From NCBI GenBank assembly GCA_017303355.1, contig JAFLCU010000006.1, forward strand, positions 62,001 to 126,000: DNA of 64,000 bases. Direction: 5' to 3'. How positions within the stretch are numbered: position 1 is the stretch's first letter; the number at the start of each line of letters is the position of its first letter. Positions 32,513-41,966 of the stretch are shown piece after piece. The stretch comes from Caulobacterales bacterium. Its GTDB lineage: Bacteria > Pseudomonadota > Alphaproteobacteria > Caulobacterales > Aquidulcibacteraceae. Both the position numbers and the translations under genes were made by a program. Under the pieces are notes generated by a model. The model was given only the letters and a program-made list of their open reading frames with translations, did no database searches and was not told the DNA's origin.

Positions 32513-32818
32513 TGAGATTGCACCATGTGTTTGTAATCCGATGCTTGTGCCGCAATCGCCGTGGCCGCCATGGCCTGCGTCGTGCGCGCTATTTGCTCAC
32601 GTGTCTTGCGGTTCACCGAGCCTTGGGCCGTAAAGCTGGCGACGTCGCCCGCGTCCTTATCCTGACCTCTTGCTGAGGAAAGCCGCGGCGGCCTTAAGCG
32701 CGCCTGCCTGAAACCGCTCCTGGTTCAGCCCCTTGAACCTTTCGGAGATCGATTCCGGCTTTGAGCGTAATGCGTCCCAGGCGGCCTTCCAAGGGGTTTT
32801 TCAGCGCCCTTCCCTCAT
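32448..32818 (-). pseudogene. Possible broken or frameshifted gene between prmC and the DUF4167 gene
   Basis: Coding-like residues run through two reading frames on the minus strand. Frame one begins with an ATG at 32818 that overlaps the prmC stop (ATGA), but hits TGA after five codons; it then continues WDALRSKPESISERFKG and FQAGALKAAAAFLSKRSG to a stop at 32657. Frame two takes over about there and reads DAGDVASFTAQGSVNRKT then TTQAMAATAIAAQASDYKH, running into the start of the DUF4167 gene and stopping at 32448. Codon choice in both looks like real genes, but no intact frame with a normal start exists. It may be a decayed gene, or two unrelated non-coding stretches. Confidence 0.4.
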
Positions 32819-33666
32819 GTCGCACGCTTGCCCGCCACAACGCGGGGGATGCCGGCAAGGTCCATACGCGGCGTGGTTGTTTGCAGCCCCTGCGCTTCCG
32901 CCAGCGCGCGAACAGCGTCCGCCTGGCCCCGGCCAACCTCGAGCGCGAACACGCCCGTCGGGGCCAGGAGGCCCGGCAGCGCCGCGATAATGGCGCGATA
33001 GGCGTCGAGCCCATCGGGGCCCCCATCCAGCGCCAGGCGCGGCTCCCATTTGGCCACCTCGGGATCCAGGCCGTCGATATCGGCGCTGGGAATATAGGGC
33101 GGATTGGAGAGGACGAGGTCGAACGGGCCTTCGATGCCGTCGGTCCAATCGCCCTGCCGGAAGCTGGCCCGATTACTAAGCCCAAGACGCTCGGCATTGG
33201 CGCGGGCGATTGCGAGCGCGGCTCCGCTGGTGTCGATTCCGATGCCGGTGGATTCCGGGCGCTCCGAGAGCACCGAAAGCAGGATCGCGCCGGAGCCGAC
33301 GCCGAGATCAAGCACGCGCGCAGGCCAGCCCTTCGGCAGCGTCTCCATCGCCACCTCGACCAGATGCTCGGTTTCGGGGCGCGGCGTCAGCACGTCGGCG
33401 CTGACGGTGAAATCGAGCGTCCAAAAGCCCTTGTGGCCGAGGATGTGGCCGATCGGTTCGCGCGCTTCGCGGCGGCGCACGAGCGCTTCGACGGCGGCGA
33501 CTTGCTCGGCGCTCACGGATCTGCGCGGATCGGTGACGATATCGACGCGGCCGACGCCAGCGCCGGCTTCCAGCAACAATCGCGCATCAATGACGGGCGA
33601 ATCCACGCCAGCCGCTTCGAGCCGGCGACGCGCGTCGGTCCAGAGCGAGACGAGCGTTTCAGTCAT
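32815..33666 (-). CDS. prmC: Release factor glutamine methyltransferase
   Basis: 283 aa. Methylates the GGQ glutamine of release factors RF1/RF2. Substrate motif NPPY (SNPPYIPSADI, about residue 185), SAM site VLDLGVGSGAILLSV, and the HemK-type PRPETEHLVE before it. Start at 33666 (MTETLVSLWTDARRRL); longer open frame upstream runs through the family B repeat. It lies directly downstream of prfA, the gene for its substrate, with the repeat between. Confidence 0.94.
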   Translation of the reverse strand: MTETLVSLWTDARRRLEAAGVDSPVIDARLLLEAGAGVGRVDIVTDPRRSVSAEQVAAVEALVRRREAREPIGHILGHKGFWTLDFTVSADVLTPRPETEHLVEVAMETLPKGWPARVLDLGVGSGAILLSVLSERPESTGIGIDTSGAALAIARANAERLGLSNRASFRQGDWTDGIEGPFDLVLSNPPYIPSADIDGLDPEVAKWEPRLALDGGPDGLDAYRAIIAALPGLLAPTGVFALEVGRGQADAVRALAEAQGLQTTTPRMDLAGIPRVVAGKRAT

Positions 33667-33675
33667 GCCCAGCCT

Positions 33676-33755
33676 CTTGGACCGCCGGCGTCTCGCCGGC
33701 GAGCACTGGATGACCTTGATGCATACGCGCCGGCGAGGACGCCGGCGGTCCAAGT
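33676..33755. repeat. Long palindrome, family B, copy 2
   Basis: TTGGACCGCCGGCGTCTC on the left and its reverse complement on the right, with arms of about 26 bp differing by one inserted base, and a spacer of about 27 bp. It fills the gap between prfA (stop 33760) and prmC (start 33666). Same arms as 5534-5631. The transcript would fold into one long hairpin next to the prmC ribosome site. Confidence 0.8.
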
Positions 33756-33759
33756 ACGC

Positions 33760-34839
33760 TCATTGTTCGCTCTCCAGCGCCGCGAGCTTTTGCGCCTGAT
33801 CCTCGGCCGCGAGCGCATCAAGCACCGGATCGAGCGCGCCTTCGATGATTTCGGGCAGATTGTAGAGCGTCAGATTGATGCGGTGGTCGGTGACGCGGCC
33901 TTGCGGGAAATTGTAGGTGCGGATGCGCTCTGAGCGATCGCCCGAGCCGATCTGGCCTTTGCGCTCAGCGGCGCGCGCGGCGTCGCGCATCTCGCGCTCG
34001 CGGTCATAGAGCTTGGTCTTCAGCATCATCATCGCTTGTGCGCGGTTCTGGTGCTGCGATTTTAGCTGGCTGATGACGACGATGCCTGACGGCATGTGCG
34101 TGATGCGAACGGCGGAATCGGTCTTGTTCACGTGCTGACCGCCGGCGCCTGACGATCGCATCGTGTCGATGCGGATGTCCTTGTCGTCCACCACGATATC
34201 GACGTCGCCCTCCGGCTGCGGCAGCACGGCGACGGTGGCGGCGGAGGTGTGAATGCGGCCGCCGGCTTCGGTTTCCGGCACCCGTTGCACGCGGTGGACG
34301 CCGCTTTCGAAGCGCAGACGACCGAACACGCCTTTGCCAGTGACGCTGGCGACAGCTTCCTTCACGCCGCCAATACCGGTGTCCGAAATATCTTCGATCT
34401 CGAAACGCCAACCGCGGCGGCTGGCGTAGCGCTGATACATGCGCAGCAAATCACCCGCGAACAGCGCCGCTTCCTCGCCGCCTGTGCCCGCGCGGATCTC
34501 GAGCACGGCGGAGGCGCTTTCGTCCTTGTCCTTCGGCGCGAGCAGCAACAGCGCTTGGCGCTCCAATTCCGGCAACGCTTCGCGCACGGCGTTGAGCTCT
34601 TCGGCCACAACGTCGGCAAGATCGCCGCCATCCTTGGCCATCTCTTCAAGGTCCACGAATTCCTGGCGCTTGGCCTTCACCGCAGCGATCGCTTCGATCA
34701 GCGGCTTCAGCTCCGCGTGTTCTTGGCCGAGCTTGACGATCTCGGCGCCGTCCGTGGCCGCGCCAAGGCGCGCTTCGATACGCTCGAAGCGATCGACCGC
34801 CTGTTCAAGGCGGCGTTCCAAACGCGCATAGTCAGACAT
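33760..34839 (-). CDS. prfA: Peptide chain release factor 1
   Basis: 359 aa, standard RF1 length. Recognises UAA/UAG stop codons and triggers peptide release. GGQ loop [18 protein letters not shown] (about residue 230), the [16 protein letters not shown] segment and the C-terminal [14 protein letters not shown] segment are all present. Followed by prmC; preceded by a 138-aa unknown gene 9 bp upstream. Confidence 0.95.
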   Translation of the reverse strand: MSDYARLERRLEQAVDRFERIEARLGAATDGAEIVKLGQEHAELKPLIEAIAAVKAKRQEFVDLEEMAKDGGDLADVVAEELNAVREALPELERQALLLLAPKDKDESASAVLEIRAGTGGEEAALFAGDLLRMYQRYASRRGWRFEIEDISDTGIGGVKEAVASVTGKGVFGRLRFESGVHRVQRVPETEAGGRIHTSAATVAVLPQPEGDVDIVVDDKDIRIDTMRSSGAGGQHVNKTDSAVRITHMPSGIVVISQLKSQHQNRAQAMMMLKTKLYDREREMRDAARAAERKGQIGSGDRSERIRTYNFPQGRVTDHRINLTLYNLPEIIEGALDPVLDALAAEDQAQKLAALESEQ

Positions 34840-34848
34840 TGAACTTAG

Positions 34849-35265
34849 CTACATCACGTCGGTGAAAATCTCGGCGTGCACGGCCGTGATTTGTGGTTCC
34901 GCGAACGCCAACTCGGTTTGCGAATGGCGCTGGTACGGCACGATGACTTCCACCGCGCTGCCATTGGCGGCCTCGATGTGGAAGCAAAGCGCGGCCGCAT
35001 CGTCGCTGCGGGCGCGGCCGTCGAACACGAGGCCGGCGGCGATCAGGCCGTTTTCTTCCTCATCCTTGCGGAAGCCCGCGATGAGCCCGGAGATGTGATC
35101 GGCCGGCGCGGATTTCTCGATCGGCAGATCGACATTGGTGTGGATCTGCTCGCCGGTCTTACGGATACCGGCGCCGAACGGCGCAAACGAGCCGCCAGCC
35201 TTCAGCGCATTGTGCGCCGTGTCGAACAAATATTCGTACGTGTCCTGCAGGTGGCGCTGCAGCAT
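34849..35265 (-). CDS. Hypothetical protein between ispG and prfA
   Basis: 138 aa (MLQRHLQDTYEYLFDTAHNA). No signal peptide or membrane segment. The sequence has an even mix of hydrophobic and charged residues, with strands such as AALCFHIEAANGSAVEVIVPY and ITAVHAEIF, suggesting a compact cytoplasmic alpha/beta domain. I do not recognise the family. It starts 3 bp after the ispG stop and ends 9 bp before prfA, so it is in the same transcript. Confidence 0.75.
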   Translation of the reverse strand: MLQRHLQDTYEYLFDTAHNALKAGGSFAPFGAGIRKTGEQIHTNVDLPIEKSAPADHISGLIAGFRKDEEENGLIAAGLVFDGRARSDDAAALCFHIEAANGSAVEVIVPYQRHSQTELAFAEPQITAVHAEIFTDVM

Positions 35266-35268
35266 CGC

Positions 35269-36405
35269 TCAATCCTTCGCCGGCGCGTTTGCACGCATCG
35301 TCTTGGCCCGATCTTCGACCAAGCCAACGATATGATCGATCATCTCCCCGTTGTCGACCTTATGGTCCGCCTTGCCGGCGACATAGACCATGCCGGCGCC
35401 CTTGCCGCCTCCGGTGAAACCCAAATCGGTCATCAGCGCCTCGCCTGGCCCGTTCACGACGCAGCCGATGATGGAGAGCGTGATCGGCTCGGCGATGTGC
35501 GCCAGCCGCGCTTCCAATTCATCCACAGTCTTGATGACGTTGAAGCCCTGCCGCGCACAGGAAGGGCAGGCGATGATGGTGACGCCGCGCTGGCGCAGGC
35601 CCATCGATTTGAGCAGGTCGTGGCCGACTTTAATCTCTTCCACCGGATCGGCGGCGAGCGAGACGCGGATCGTGTCGCCAATGCCGGCCCAGAGCAGCGA
35701 GCCCATCGCGATCGAGGATTTCACCGTACCGCTGCGCAGCGCGCCGGCTTCGGTGACGCCGAGATGCAGCGGTGCGTCCGTCGCTTCGGCCAGCGCTTGA
35801 TAGGCGGCGACGGTGAGAAACACGTCGGACGCTTTCACGCTGATTTTGTACTCGTGGAAATCGTGCTCCTCGAGCAAAGCGGCGTGATAGAGCGCGCTTT
35901 CGACCATCGCCTTGGGGCACGGCTCGCCGTATTTTTCGAGCAGATGCGGTTCAAGCGAGCCGGCGTTGACGCCGATGCGGATCGAGCAGCCGTGATCCTT
36001 GGCCGCTTGCACCACGTCCTTCACGCGCTGGGCGTTGCCGATATTGCCGGGATTGATGCGCAGACATGCGGCGCCAGCGGCGGCCGCTTCGATGCCGCGA
36101 CGATAGTGAAAATGGATGTCGGCCACCAACGGCACTCTGGCTTCGCGCGCGATCTTGGCGAATGCGGCTGTTGAATCCTCATCGGGGCACGAGACGCGGA
36201 CGATGTCGGCGCCGGCTTCTTCAAGTTGGCGGATTTGATTGATCGTCGCCGCCGCATCCGAGGTCGGCGTGTTGGTCATGGATTGGACCGCGATCGGGGC
36301 GTCGCCGCCGATCTCGACGCTGCCCACGCGGATTTTGCGCGAGCGGCGGCGCTCGATCCGCCGCCAGGGCCGGATGTGGTGCAGATCGCCGGCCGCGCCG
36401 TCCAT
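35269..36405 (-). CDS. ispG: 4-hydroxy-3-methylbut-2-enyl diphosphate synthase (IspG/GcpE)
   Basis: 378 aa. Penultimate enzyme of the MEP isoprenoid pathway; uses a [4Fe-4S] cluster. N-terminal [20 protein letters not shown] (TIM-barrel start), [13 protein letters not shown], and the cluster ligands in CPSCARQ and GCVVNGPGE near the C-terminus. Compact two-domain form of most bacteria. Within the lysC-ptsP-rodZ-ispG-prfA-prmC run on the minus strand. Confidence 0.95.
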   Translation of the reverse strand: MDGAAGDLHHIRPWRRIERRRSRKIRVGSVEIGGDAPIAVQSMTNTPTSDAAATINQIRQLEEAGADIVRVSCPDEDSTAAFAKIAREARVPLVADIHFHYRRGIEAAAAGAACLRINPGNIGNAQRVKDVVQAAKDHGCSIRIGVNAGSLEPHLLEKYGEPCPKAMVESALYHAALLEEHDFHEYKISVKASDVFLTVAAYQALAEATDAPLHLGVTEAGALRSGTVKSSIAMGSLLWAGIGDTIRVSLAADPVEEIKVGHDLLKSMGLRQRGVTIIACPSCARQGFNVIKTVDELEARLAHIAEPITLSIIGCVVNGPGEALMTDLGFTGGGKGAGMVYVAGKADHKVDNGEMIDHIVGLVEDRAKTMRANAPAKD

Positions 36406-36474
36406 GAGAGTTTTCCTTTCAGGCTTCAGATAGCGCGGCGACGGCGACGCTAACAGGCCCCGGCGCCGCAGCCT

Positions 36475-37302
36475 TCAGGTGCGGGGCTGGGCCAGCTGAA
36501 CCTGGGCGATCGGCTCGATCTCGTCGATCGAGCGTCCCAGCACCGGCATGCCGGCCGCGCCCAACAGACCAGCCGACTGGCCATTTACGAACAGCTCAAA
36601 CGCGGCGCCGTCACGGGCATGGAGGGTCCAACCTGGGCTGGGGTCTGGCCGGTAAACGTCCCCGGCCGCCAGGGTGCGAGACAAGAATACCGTACCGTCT
36701 GGCCCCCGGGCCTCCAGCCAAGCATCCGCGAGCGCGCGGATTTCGACTACACGAGTCACCACCGGCGCACGCGACCCTGGGGCGCCCGCTACCGCAGGAG
36801 CGGAGACCGGGGCTTCGGCCACCTGTTCGTTGCGCTCGGCGTCCATCATCCGCCAGCCGACAAACGCGGCGGCGACGACGCCCAGAGCGGCGGCGGCGAG
36901 CCACGGGCGTTCCCGATGCGGCTTGGAGGCCGGGTTGCGAATTTGCTGCTTGGCGTCTTCCCGCGTGAGCGCGCTTTCGTCCTGGAATTGATCGACGATG
37001 GCTTTCTCATCGACGCCGAGTTCCCGAGCATAGGAACGCAGGAACGCCAGCGCGTAAGCCTTGCCCGGCAGCAGCTTGATGTTCATGTCCTCAAGCGCCT
37101 CGAGGAACTCGCGGCGTACGCGAATACGGTCGGCGACCTCCTCGATACTCCAGCCGCGCTGGCGGCGCGCTTCGGCCAGCTTGCGCCCCGCGCGCCAAGC
37201 TGGATCAAGCTGCGGCGGCGGCGCGGCAGGCGCCTGGCGCTGAGCGCGCGCTTCCGTCGCTTCTGGCGACATTTGCGGATCGGTGGGCGTCGGTTGCAGC
37301 AT
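36475..37302 (-). CDS. RodZ-like protein: helix-turn-helix, one membrane segment, DUF4115
   Basis: 275 aa. Proline/alanine-rich start, then an Xre-type helix-turn-helix (RKLAEARRQRGWSIEEVAD to FLRSYARELGV, residues about 39-100), a basic stretch, one transmembrane segment (PWLAAAALGVVAAAFVGW, about 132-150), and a C-terminal periplasmic DUF4115 domain (ALADAWLEARGPDGTVFLS, LAAGDVYRPDP). This is the layout of RodZ, which links MreB to the cell-wall elongation machinery. Located between ptsP and ispG. Confidence 0.88.
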   Translation of the reverse strand: MLQPTPTDPQMSPEATEARAQRQAPAAPPPQLDPAWRAGRKLAEARRQRGWSIEEVADRIRVRREFLEALEDMNIKLLPGKAYALAFLRSYARELGVDEKAIVDQFQDESALTREDAKQQIRNPASKPHRERPWLAAAALGVVAAAFVGWRMMDAERNEQVAEAPVSAPAVAGAPGSRAPVVTRVVEIRALADAWLEARGPDGTVFLSRTLAAGDVYRPDPSPGWTLHARDGAAFELFVNGQSAGLLGAAGMPVLGRSIDEIEPIAQVQLAQPRT

Positions 37303-37411
37303 CAGAGCGTCGGCCCCTCCTCGGGAGACCTTACGTAGTAAGAGGCAAATTTTGAGCCACGGTTAAAGGTAGGCGCGAATCGAAGGCGGCTCAACTACGC
37401 AAAAGGCGCGA

Positions 37412-39676
37412 TCACAGCGCCCAGCCCTGCTTCGCTGCAATAGATGTGAGTTCACCACGAATGGACGACACGCCGCTACTCAACATGGGCTGCAGCACAG
37501 CGCCGGCCGCACTCGCGTCCGCTGAAAGCAGCAATCGCTTCACTGGGCCGATGCCAGAAGCCGGCATCGATAAGCGACGATAACCAAGCGCAACGAAAGC
37601 CAACGCTTCGAGCGGCTTGCCGGCGGCCTCACCGCAAATCGAGACTTGTATGCTGGCGGCGTCCGCGTTCTCGCGCACACGCTTCAGCAAGCGCAGCGCT
37701 GGCGGGCTGAGAATGTCGTAGCGATCCGAGACGCGCGCGTTGCCGCGATCGGCCGCGAAGAAATATTGCATCAGATCGTTGGTGCCGATCGAGATAAAAT
37801 CGGCCTTGCCTTTCAGATCGGGGATCGAGAACGCCAGCGCGGGCGCCTCCACCATGACGCCGATCTCGACATGCGCCGGCAGCTGATGATTGCGCACGCG
37901 CGCCCACTCAAGCTCACGATCCACCAGCGCGCGCGCCGCGTCGAACTCGCTCACCATGGTGACGAGCGGAAACATCACGCGCAGCCGCCGGCCTGCGGCG
38001 GCGGAAATCAAGGCGCGGAGCTGATAGCGGAGCAGCGCCGGGCGATCGAGGCCGATCCGAACCGCCCGCCAGCCGAGAGCTGGGTTCTCCTCGCGCTCGG
38101 CGGTCACGTACGGCAACACCTTGTCGCCGCCGAGGTCGAGCGTGCGGAAGGTGACCGGGCGCTCGCCCGCCGTCTCCAACACGTCGCGATAGAGCAGCGT
38201 CTGGCTCTCGAGGCGCGGCAGCGTCTCCGAGACCATGAATTGGAACTCGGTACGGAAGAGGCCGATGCCCTCCGCGCCCGCATCGTCAAGATGGTGCGCG
38301 TCGAGCGCCAGACCGGCGTTCAGCAACAGCGCCACGCGCGCGCCATCCCTGGTGACGGCTGGCGTATCCTTGAGGCGCGCGAATTCGGCCGCGCGCGCGG
38401 TGCGCAATTCAAGGCGTTGCCGATAGGCGGCGGTGACGGCGTCCTCCGGGCGCAGGCGAACCTCGCCACGCTCGCCGTCCACCACGATCGCGTCGCCCGC
38501 CTCAACGCGCGAGAGTAGGCCCGGCAATAGGCCAACCATCGGAATGCCCAGCGCGCGCGCCACGATGGCCGCGTGCGCGGTGGCGCCGCCCTCCTCTAGC
38601 GCCAGGCCTTTGAGACGTTCAGCGCCATAATCGAGCAACTCAGCTGGACCAAGCTCACGGGCGACAAGAACGGCGTCGGCTGGCAATTCCTGCGCGGGCG
38701 CGCCGTCCACGCCGGCAAGCGCGCGCAGCAGGCGATTGTCGAGATCTTCGAGGTCGTGGAGCCGCTCGCGCAGATACGGATCGCGGGTGTTGTTGAACTT
38801 GGCGCGGTGCTCGCCGCGCACGCGCTCGACAGCCGCGTCAGCTGAAAGGCCAGCGCGCACGCCATGTTTCAGCTTGGTTTCCCAGCTGGGGTCGTTCGCC
38901 AGCATGAGAAACATTTCCAGCACTTCGCGCGAAACGCCCGAGATGCGACCGGGGTCGCCCTCCAACATTTCCTCGAGCGTCTTACGCACCTGAAGCAGCG
39001 CCGCGTTCAGGCGCTCTTCCTCGCGCACCGGATCGTCGGCGATGACACGGCCGAGCGGCGCGTGCGGTTCGTGCAGAACAACCGTGCCGATGGCGAGGCC
39101 ATCGGAGAAAGCGCGGCCTTGCAGGAATTCTGGCCGGCTCGCGCGCGCTTCGACCTCGGCGAGGCCGGAAAGATCGCCGAATGCGCCGGAGGCGACCATT
39201 TCCGCCAGCACCATGGCTATGGTCTGCAGCGCCTCGACTTCGTCATCGCCATAGACGCGCGAGGCGCGGTTTTGAACGACGAGCACGCCGAAGGTGCGTT
39301 CCGAGCGCACGATCGGCACGCCCAGGAATGCATTGTACGGATCTTCGCCGGTTTCGGGGCGATACGAGAAACGCTCGTGATGCGGCGCGTCGGCGATATT
39401 CAGCGGCTGCGCCGTCTCCGCCACCAGGCCAACCAGACCTTCGCCATGCTTCAGCCGCGTGCGATGCACGGCCTCGGATTTCAGACCTTCGGTGGCGAAG
39501 AGTTCGTGGACGGCGCCACGCGTGAGGTAGATCGAGCACACGTCCGCGACCATGGTCGAGGCGACCATGTGGACGAGGCGGTCAAGACGCTCCTGCGCCG
39601 CGCCGCCGGTCTCCATGATCTCCCGCAGCTTGCGCAGGAGTATCCGGGACCCGCCGACATTCGCCGGACCTGCCAT
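37412..39676 (-). CDS. ptsP: Phosphoenolpyruvate-protein phosphotransferase, nitrogen PTS enzyme I
   Basis: 754 aa. N-terminal GAF domain (about residues 15-165) followed by enzyme I: phosphorylated His in EEGGATAHAAIVARAL (about residue 365), and the PEP-binding barrel with GIGLFRTEFQFM, RTLDLGGDK and SIGTNDLMQYFFAADR. The active-site Cys is in SICGEAAG. Starts the EI-Ntr/NPr/EIIA-Ntr phosphorelay that adjusts nitrogen, potassium and (p)ppGpp responses in alphaproteobacteria; the GAF domain of relatives binds glutamine. Directly downstream of lysC (38-bp gap), the usual order. Confidence 0.94.
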   Translation of the reverse strand: MAGPANVGGSRILLRKLREIMETGGAAQERLDRLVHMVASTMVADVCSIYLTRGAVHELFATEGLKSEAVHRTRLKHGEGLVGLVAETAQPLNIADAPHHERFSYRPETGEDPYNAFLGVPIVRSERTFGVLVVQNRASRVYGDDEVEALQTIAMVLAEMVASGAFGDLSGLAEVEARASRPEFLQGRAFSDGLAIGTVVLHEPHAPLGRVIADDPVREEERLNAALLQVRKTLEEMLEGDPGRISGVSREVLEMFLMLANDPSWETKLKHGVRAGLSADAAVERVRGEHRAKFNNTRDPYLRERLHDLEDLDNRLLRALAGVDGAPAQELPADAVLVARELGPAELLDYGAERLKGLALEEGGATAHAAIVARALGIPMVGLLPGLLSRVEAGDAIVVDGERGEVRLRPEDAVTAAYRQRLELRTARAAEFARLKDTPAVTRDGARVALLLNAGLALDAHHLDDAGAEGIGLFRTEFQFMVSETLPRLESQTLLYRDVLETAGERPVTFRTLDLGGDKVLPYVTAEREENPALGWRAVRIGLDRPALLRYQLRALISAAAGRRLRVMFPLVTMVSEFDAARALVDRELEWARVRNHQLPAHVEIGVMVEAPALAFSIPDLKGKADFISIGTNDLMQYFFAADRGNARVSDRYDILSPPALRLLKRVRENADAASIQVSICGEAAGKPLEALAFVALGYRRLSMPASGIGPVKRLLLSADASAAGAVLQPMLSSGVSSIRGELTSIAAKQGWAL

Positions 39677-39714
39677 CGTGCGCCTTCGGCTTCCTCCGTT
39701 TCACGCCGCCGCCT

Positions 39715-40977
39715 TCAGGCGGCGTCGAGACCATAGGCCGTGTGCAATGCCCTTACCGCAAGCTCGGTATAGGCCGCGTCGATCAATACCGAGATTTTGA
39801 TCTCGGAAGTGGCGATCGCCTCGATGTTGATACCCTTTTGCGCAAGGGCTGCGAACATCGTTCGGGCGACCCCGACTTGGCTCCGCATGCCGATGCCTAT
39901 GACGGACACTTTGGCCACATCACGGCGAACGTGAATATCTTCGACGCCAATATTGGATTTCAGCGCTTCAATCGCCTCCGCGGCGCGCCCTGCTTCGCGT
40001 TCCGGACAGGTGAACAGGATGTTCTGGCGCCCTTCCTGGCGCGCCTCGCTCTGAACGATCATGTCCACGTTGATGTTCGCTTCCGCGAGGCGGTTGAAAA
40101 TATCGGCGGCGACGCCCGGATGGTCTTCCACGCCCAACAGCGTGACCTTCGCCTCGTCGCGCGAATAGGCGACGCCGGAAACAACTTGCTTTTCCACGAT
40201 CTCTTCCTCGGGACAAACCAACGTACCGGGATTGGGCGCCCCCGGCTCAACAAAACTCGACAGCACACGCACCGGCACGCGATGCGCGAACGCGAGTTCA
40301 ACTGACCGCGTCTGCAGCACCTTGGCGCCCAGCGACGCCATCTCCAGCATTTCCTCGTACGAGATTTTTTCCAAGCGCTGTGCTTTCGCGACGATGCGCG
40401 GGTCGGTCGTATAGACGCCATCGACGTCGGTGTAGATGTCGCAGCGTTCCGCTTTCAGCGCCGCCGCCACCGCGACAGCGGACGTATCGGAACCGCCCCG
40501 GCCGAGTGTGGTGATGCGATTGTCTTCGGTGACGCCTTGAAAGCCCGGAATGATGGCGACGACGCCCGCATCGATCGACGCGCCAAGCTCGTCCTCGACG
40601 ATCTCGGCGATGCGCGCCTTGGAATGCGCGTCGTCGGTCTTGAACGGGATCTGCCAGTTTTGCCACGAGCGCGCCGGGATGCCGAGCCGGCGCAACGACA
40701 GCGCCAGCAATCCGGTCGTCACCTGCTCGCCGGTGGAGACGATAACATCGTATTCGTCATTGAAATCCTTGGCCGATAGGCCCCCGCCGTTCGCGCTCTC
40801 GCCAGCTGCGGCGCGCGCAAGGCCGACTAGGCGGTCGGTTTCGCCGGACATCGCCGAAACCACCACGGCCAGACCGCGTCCCGGTTTTCGTTCGGAGGCG
40901 ACGATGCGCGCGACTCGCGCGATGCGCTCCACGTCACCCACGGACGTGCCGCCAAACTTCATCACCAAACGAGACAT
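39715..40977 (-). CDS. lysC: Aspartate kinase
   Basis: 420 aa. First step of the lysine, threonine and methionine pathway. N-terminus MSRLVMKFGGTSVGDVERIA, ATP-binding and aspartate residues in FKTDDAHSKARI and GRGGSDTSAVAVAAAL, then two ACT regulatory domains (about residues 270-345 and 350-415; KVSVIGIGMRSQVGVAR), expected to bind lysine or threonine. The region for the beta subunit internal start is present. Divergent from ubiG; followed by ptsP. Confidence 0.95.
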   Translation of the reverse strand: MSRLVMKFGGTSVGDVERIARVARIVASERKPGRGLAVVVSAMSGETDRLVGLARAAAGESANGGGLSAKDFNDEYDVIVSTGEQVTTGLLALSLRRLGIPARSWQNWQIPFKTDDAHSKARIAEIVEDELGASIDAGVVAIIPGFQGVTEDNRITTLGRGGSDTSAVAVAAALKAERCDIYTDVDGVYTTDPRIVAKAQRLEKISYEEMLEMASLGAKVLQTRSVELAFAHRVPVRVLSSFVEPGAPNPGTLVCPEEEIVEKQVVSGVAYSRDEAKVTLLGVEDHPGVAADIFNRLAEANINVDMIVQSEARQEGRQNILFTCPEREAGRAAEAIEALKSNIGVEDIHVRRDVAKVSVIGIGMRSQVGVARTMFAALAQKGINIEAIATSEIKISVLIDAAYTELAVRALHTAYGLDAA

Positions 40978-41112
40978 AAGTACTTAGCCGGTCGAGAAAA
41001 TGCGTGGTCCCTGCGAGTCGGGCCCAGGCCCGATCCGCGCGGCGCCCATAGCATGCTCCGCTGCGACGCGATACCGCTTGACCGCCGCACCCGCCATGCC
41101 GATCTCAGAGCC

Positions 41113-41835
41113 ATGGCCACAAACACGCGCGACCCCGCCGAGATCGCCAAATTCGGCGCTCTAGCCGCCGAATGGTGGAATCCGAAAGGCCCGTTCGGCG
41201 CTTTGCACCGGCTCAATCCGGTGCGCCTCCAATTCATCCGTGAGACGGTCGCGCGCCATTTCGGCCCGCGCGGCCGGCGGCCGCTGGATGGGCTTTCGGT
41301 ACTCGATTTGGGATGTGGCGGCGGGCTGGTCTCAGCCCCGCTCGCGCGGATGGGCGGCGATGTCACCGCAATTGACGCCGCACCCGAAGCGATTGGCGCC
41401 GCCCGCGCTTACGCCGAACAAGCTGGCCTCTCAATTGATTTCCAGAACACCACGGCGGAAGCGCTCGTCGATGCGGGCGCGCGGTTCGATGTGGTGACGG
41501 CGCTGGAGATCATCGAGCACGTCGCCGACGTGAATGCGTTTCTCGCCGCCGCCCAGGCGCTGGTGAAACCCGGCGGCTTGCTCATCCTCTCGACCATCAA
41601 TCGCACGCCGAAGGCGCGTGCGTTCGCCATCGTCGGCGCCGAGCGCATTCTCAAATGGGCGCCGGAGGGTGCGCACGATTACGACAAGCTGGTCACGCCG
41701 GAGGAAATCCGCGCCGGTGCGCGCGGCATTCGATGGAACGAGCCCACGGGCATCTCTTACCAACCGCTGGGCGAAGGCTGGTCGCTCTCAAGCGACATTT
41801 CGATCAATTATCTGATGGCCGGCACGAAACTCTAA
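41113..41835 (+). CDS. ubiG: Ubiquinone biosynthesis O-methyltransferase
   Basis: 240 aa from the ATG at 41113 (MATNTRDPAEIAKFGALAA). SAM motif VLDLGCGGGLVSAPLARMG, EIIEHVADVNAF, and C-terminal DISINYLMAGTKL match UbiG, which methylates both hydroxyl groups during ubiquinone synthesis. A 60-bp longer start at 41053 is possible but has odd composition. N-terminal FGALAAEWWNPKGPFGALH is the UbiG membrane-associating region. Divergent from lysC, as in several relatives. Confidence 0.95.
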   Translation: MATNTRDPAEIAKFGALAAEWWNPKGPFGALHRLNPVRLQFIRETVARHFGPRGRRPLDGLSVLDLGCGGGLVSAPLARMGGDVTAIDAAPEAIGAARAYAEQAGLSIDFQNTTAEALVDAGARFDVVTALEIIEHVADVNAFLAAAQALVKPGGLLILSTINRTPKARAFAIVGAERILKWAPEGAHDYDKLVTPEEIRAGARGIRWNEPTGISYQPLGEGWSLSSDISINYLMAGTKL

Positions 41836-41854
41836 ACGGTCGCGTCAGTGTCCG

Positions 41855-41966
41855 CACCACCCATCCCCGGAATTTTGCGCCGCAAAATATCCGGGGCCTA
41901 CACACTCACGCGTAAGTGTTTATAGGCCCCGGACTGTCCGCTTCGCGTCCATCCGGAGATGGGTGT
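41855..41966. repeat. Multi-hairpin intergenic repeat, family C, copy 2
   Basis: CCCATCCCCGGA on the left and TCCGGAGATGGG on the right form an outer pairing. Inside are two hairpins: ATTTTGCG/CGCAAAAT (41871-41888) and CACTCACGCGTAAGTG, plus GGGGCC..GGCCCC arms. It fills the gap between ubiG and the end of the amidohydrolase gene and matches the overall plan of 3916-4040. Confidence 0.6.

Noticed and set aside
32694..33311. 205-codon second minus-strand frame within prmC
   Set aside because: Serine/arginine-rich shadow of prmC; no start signal.
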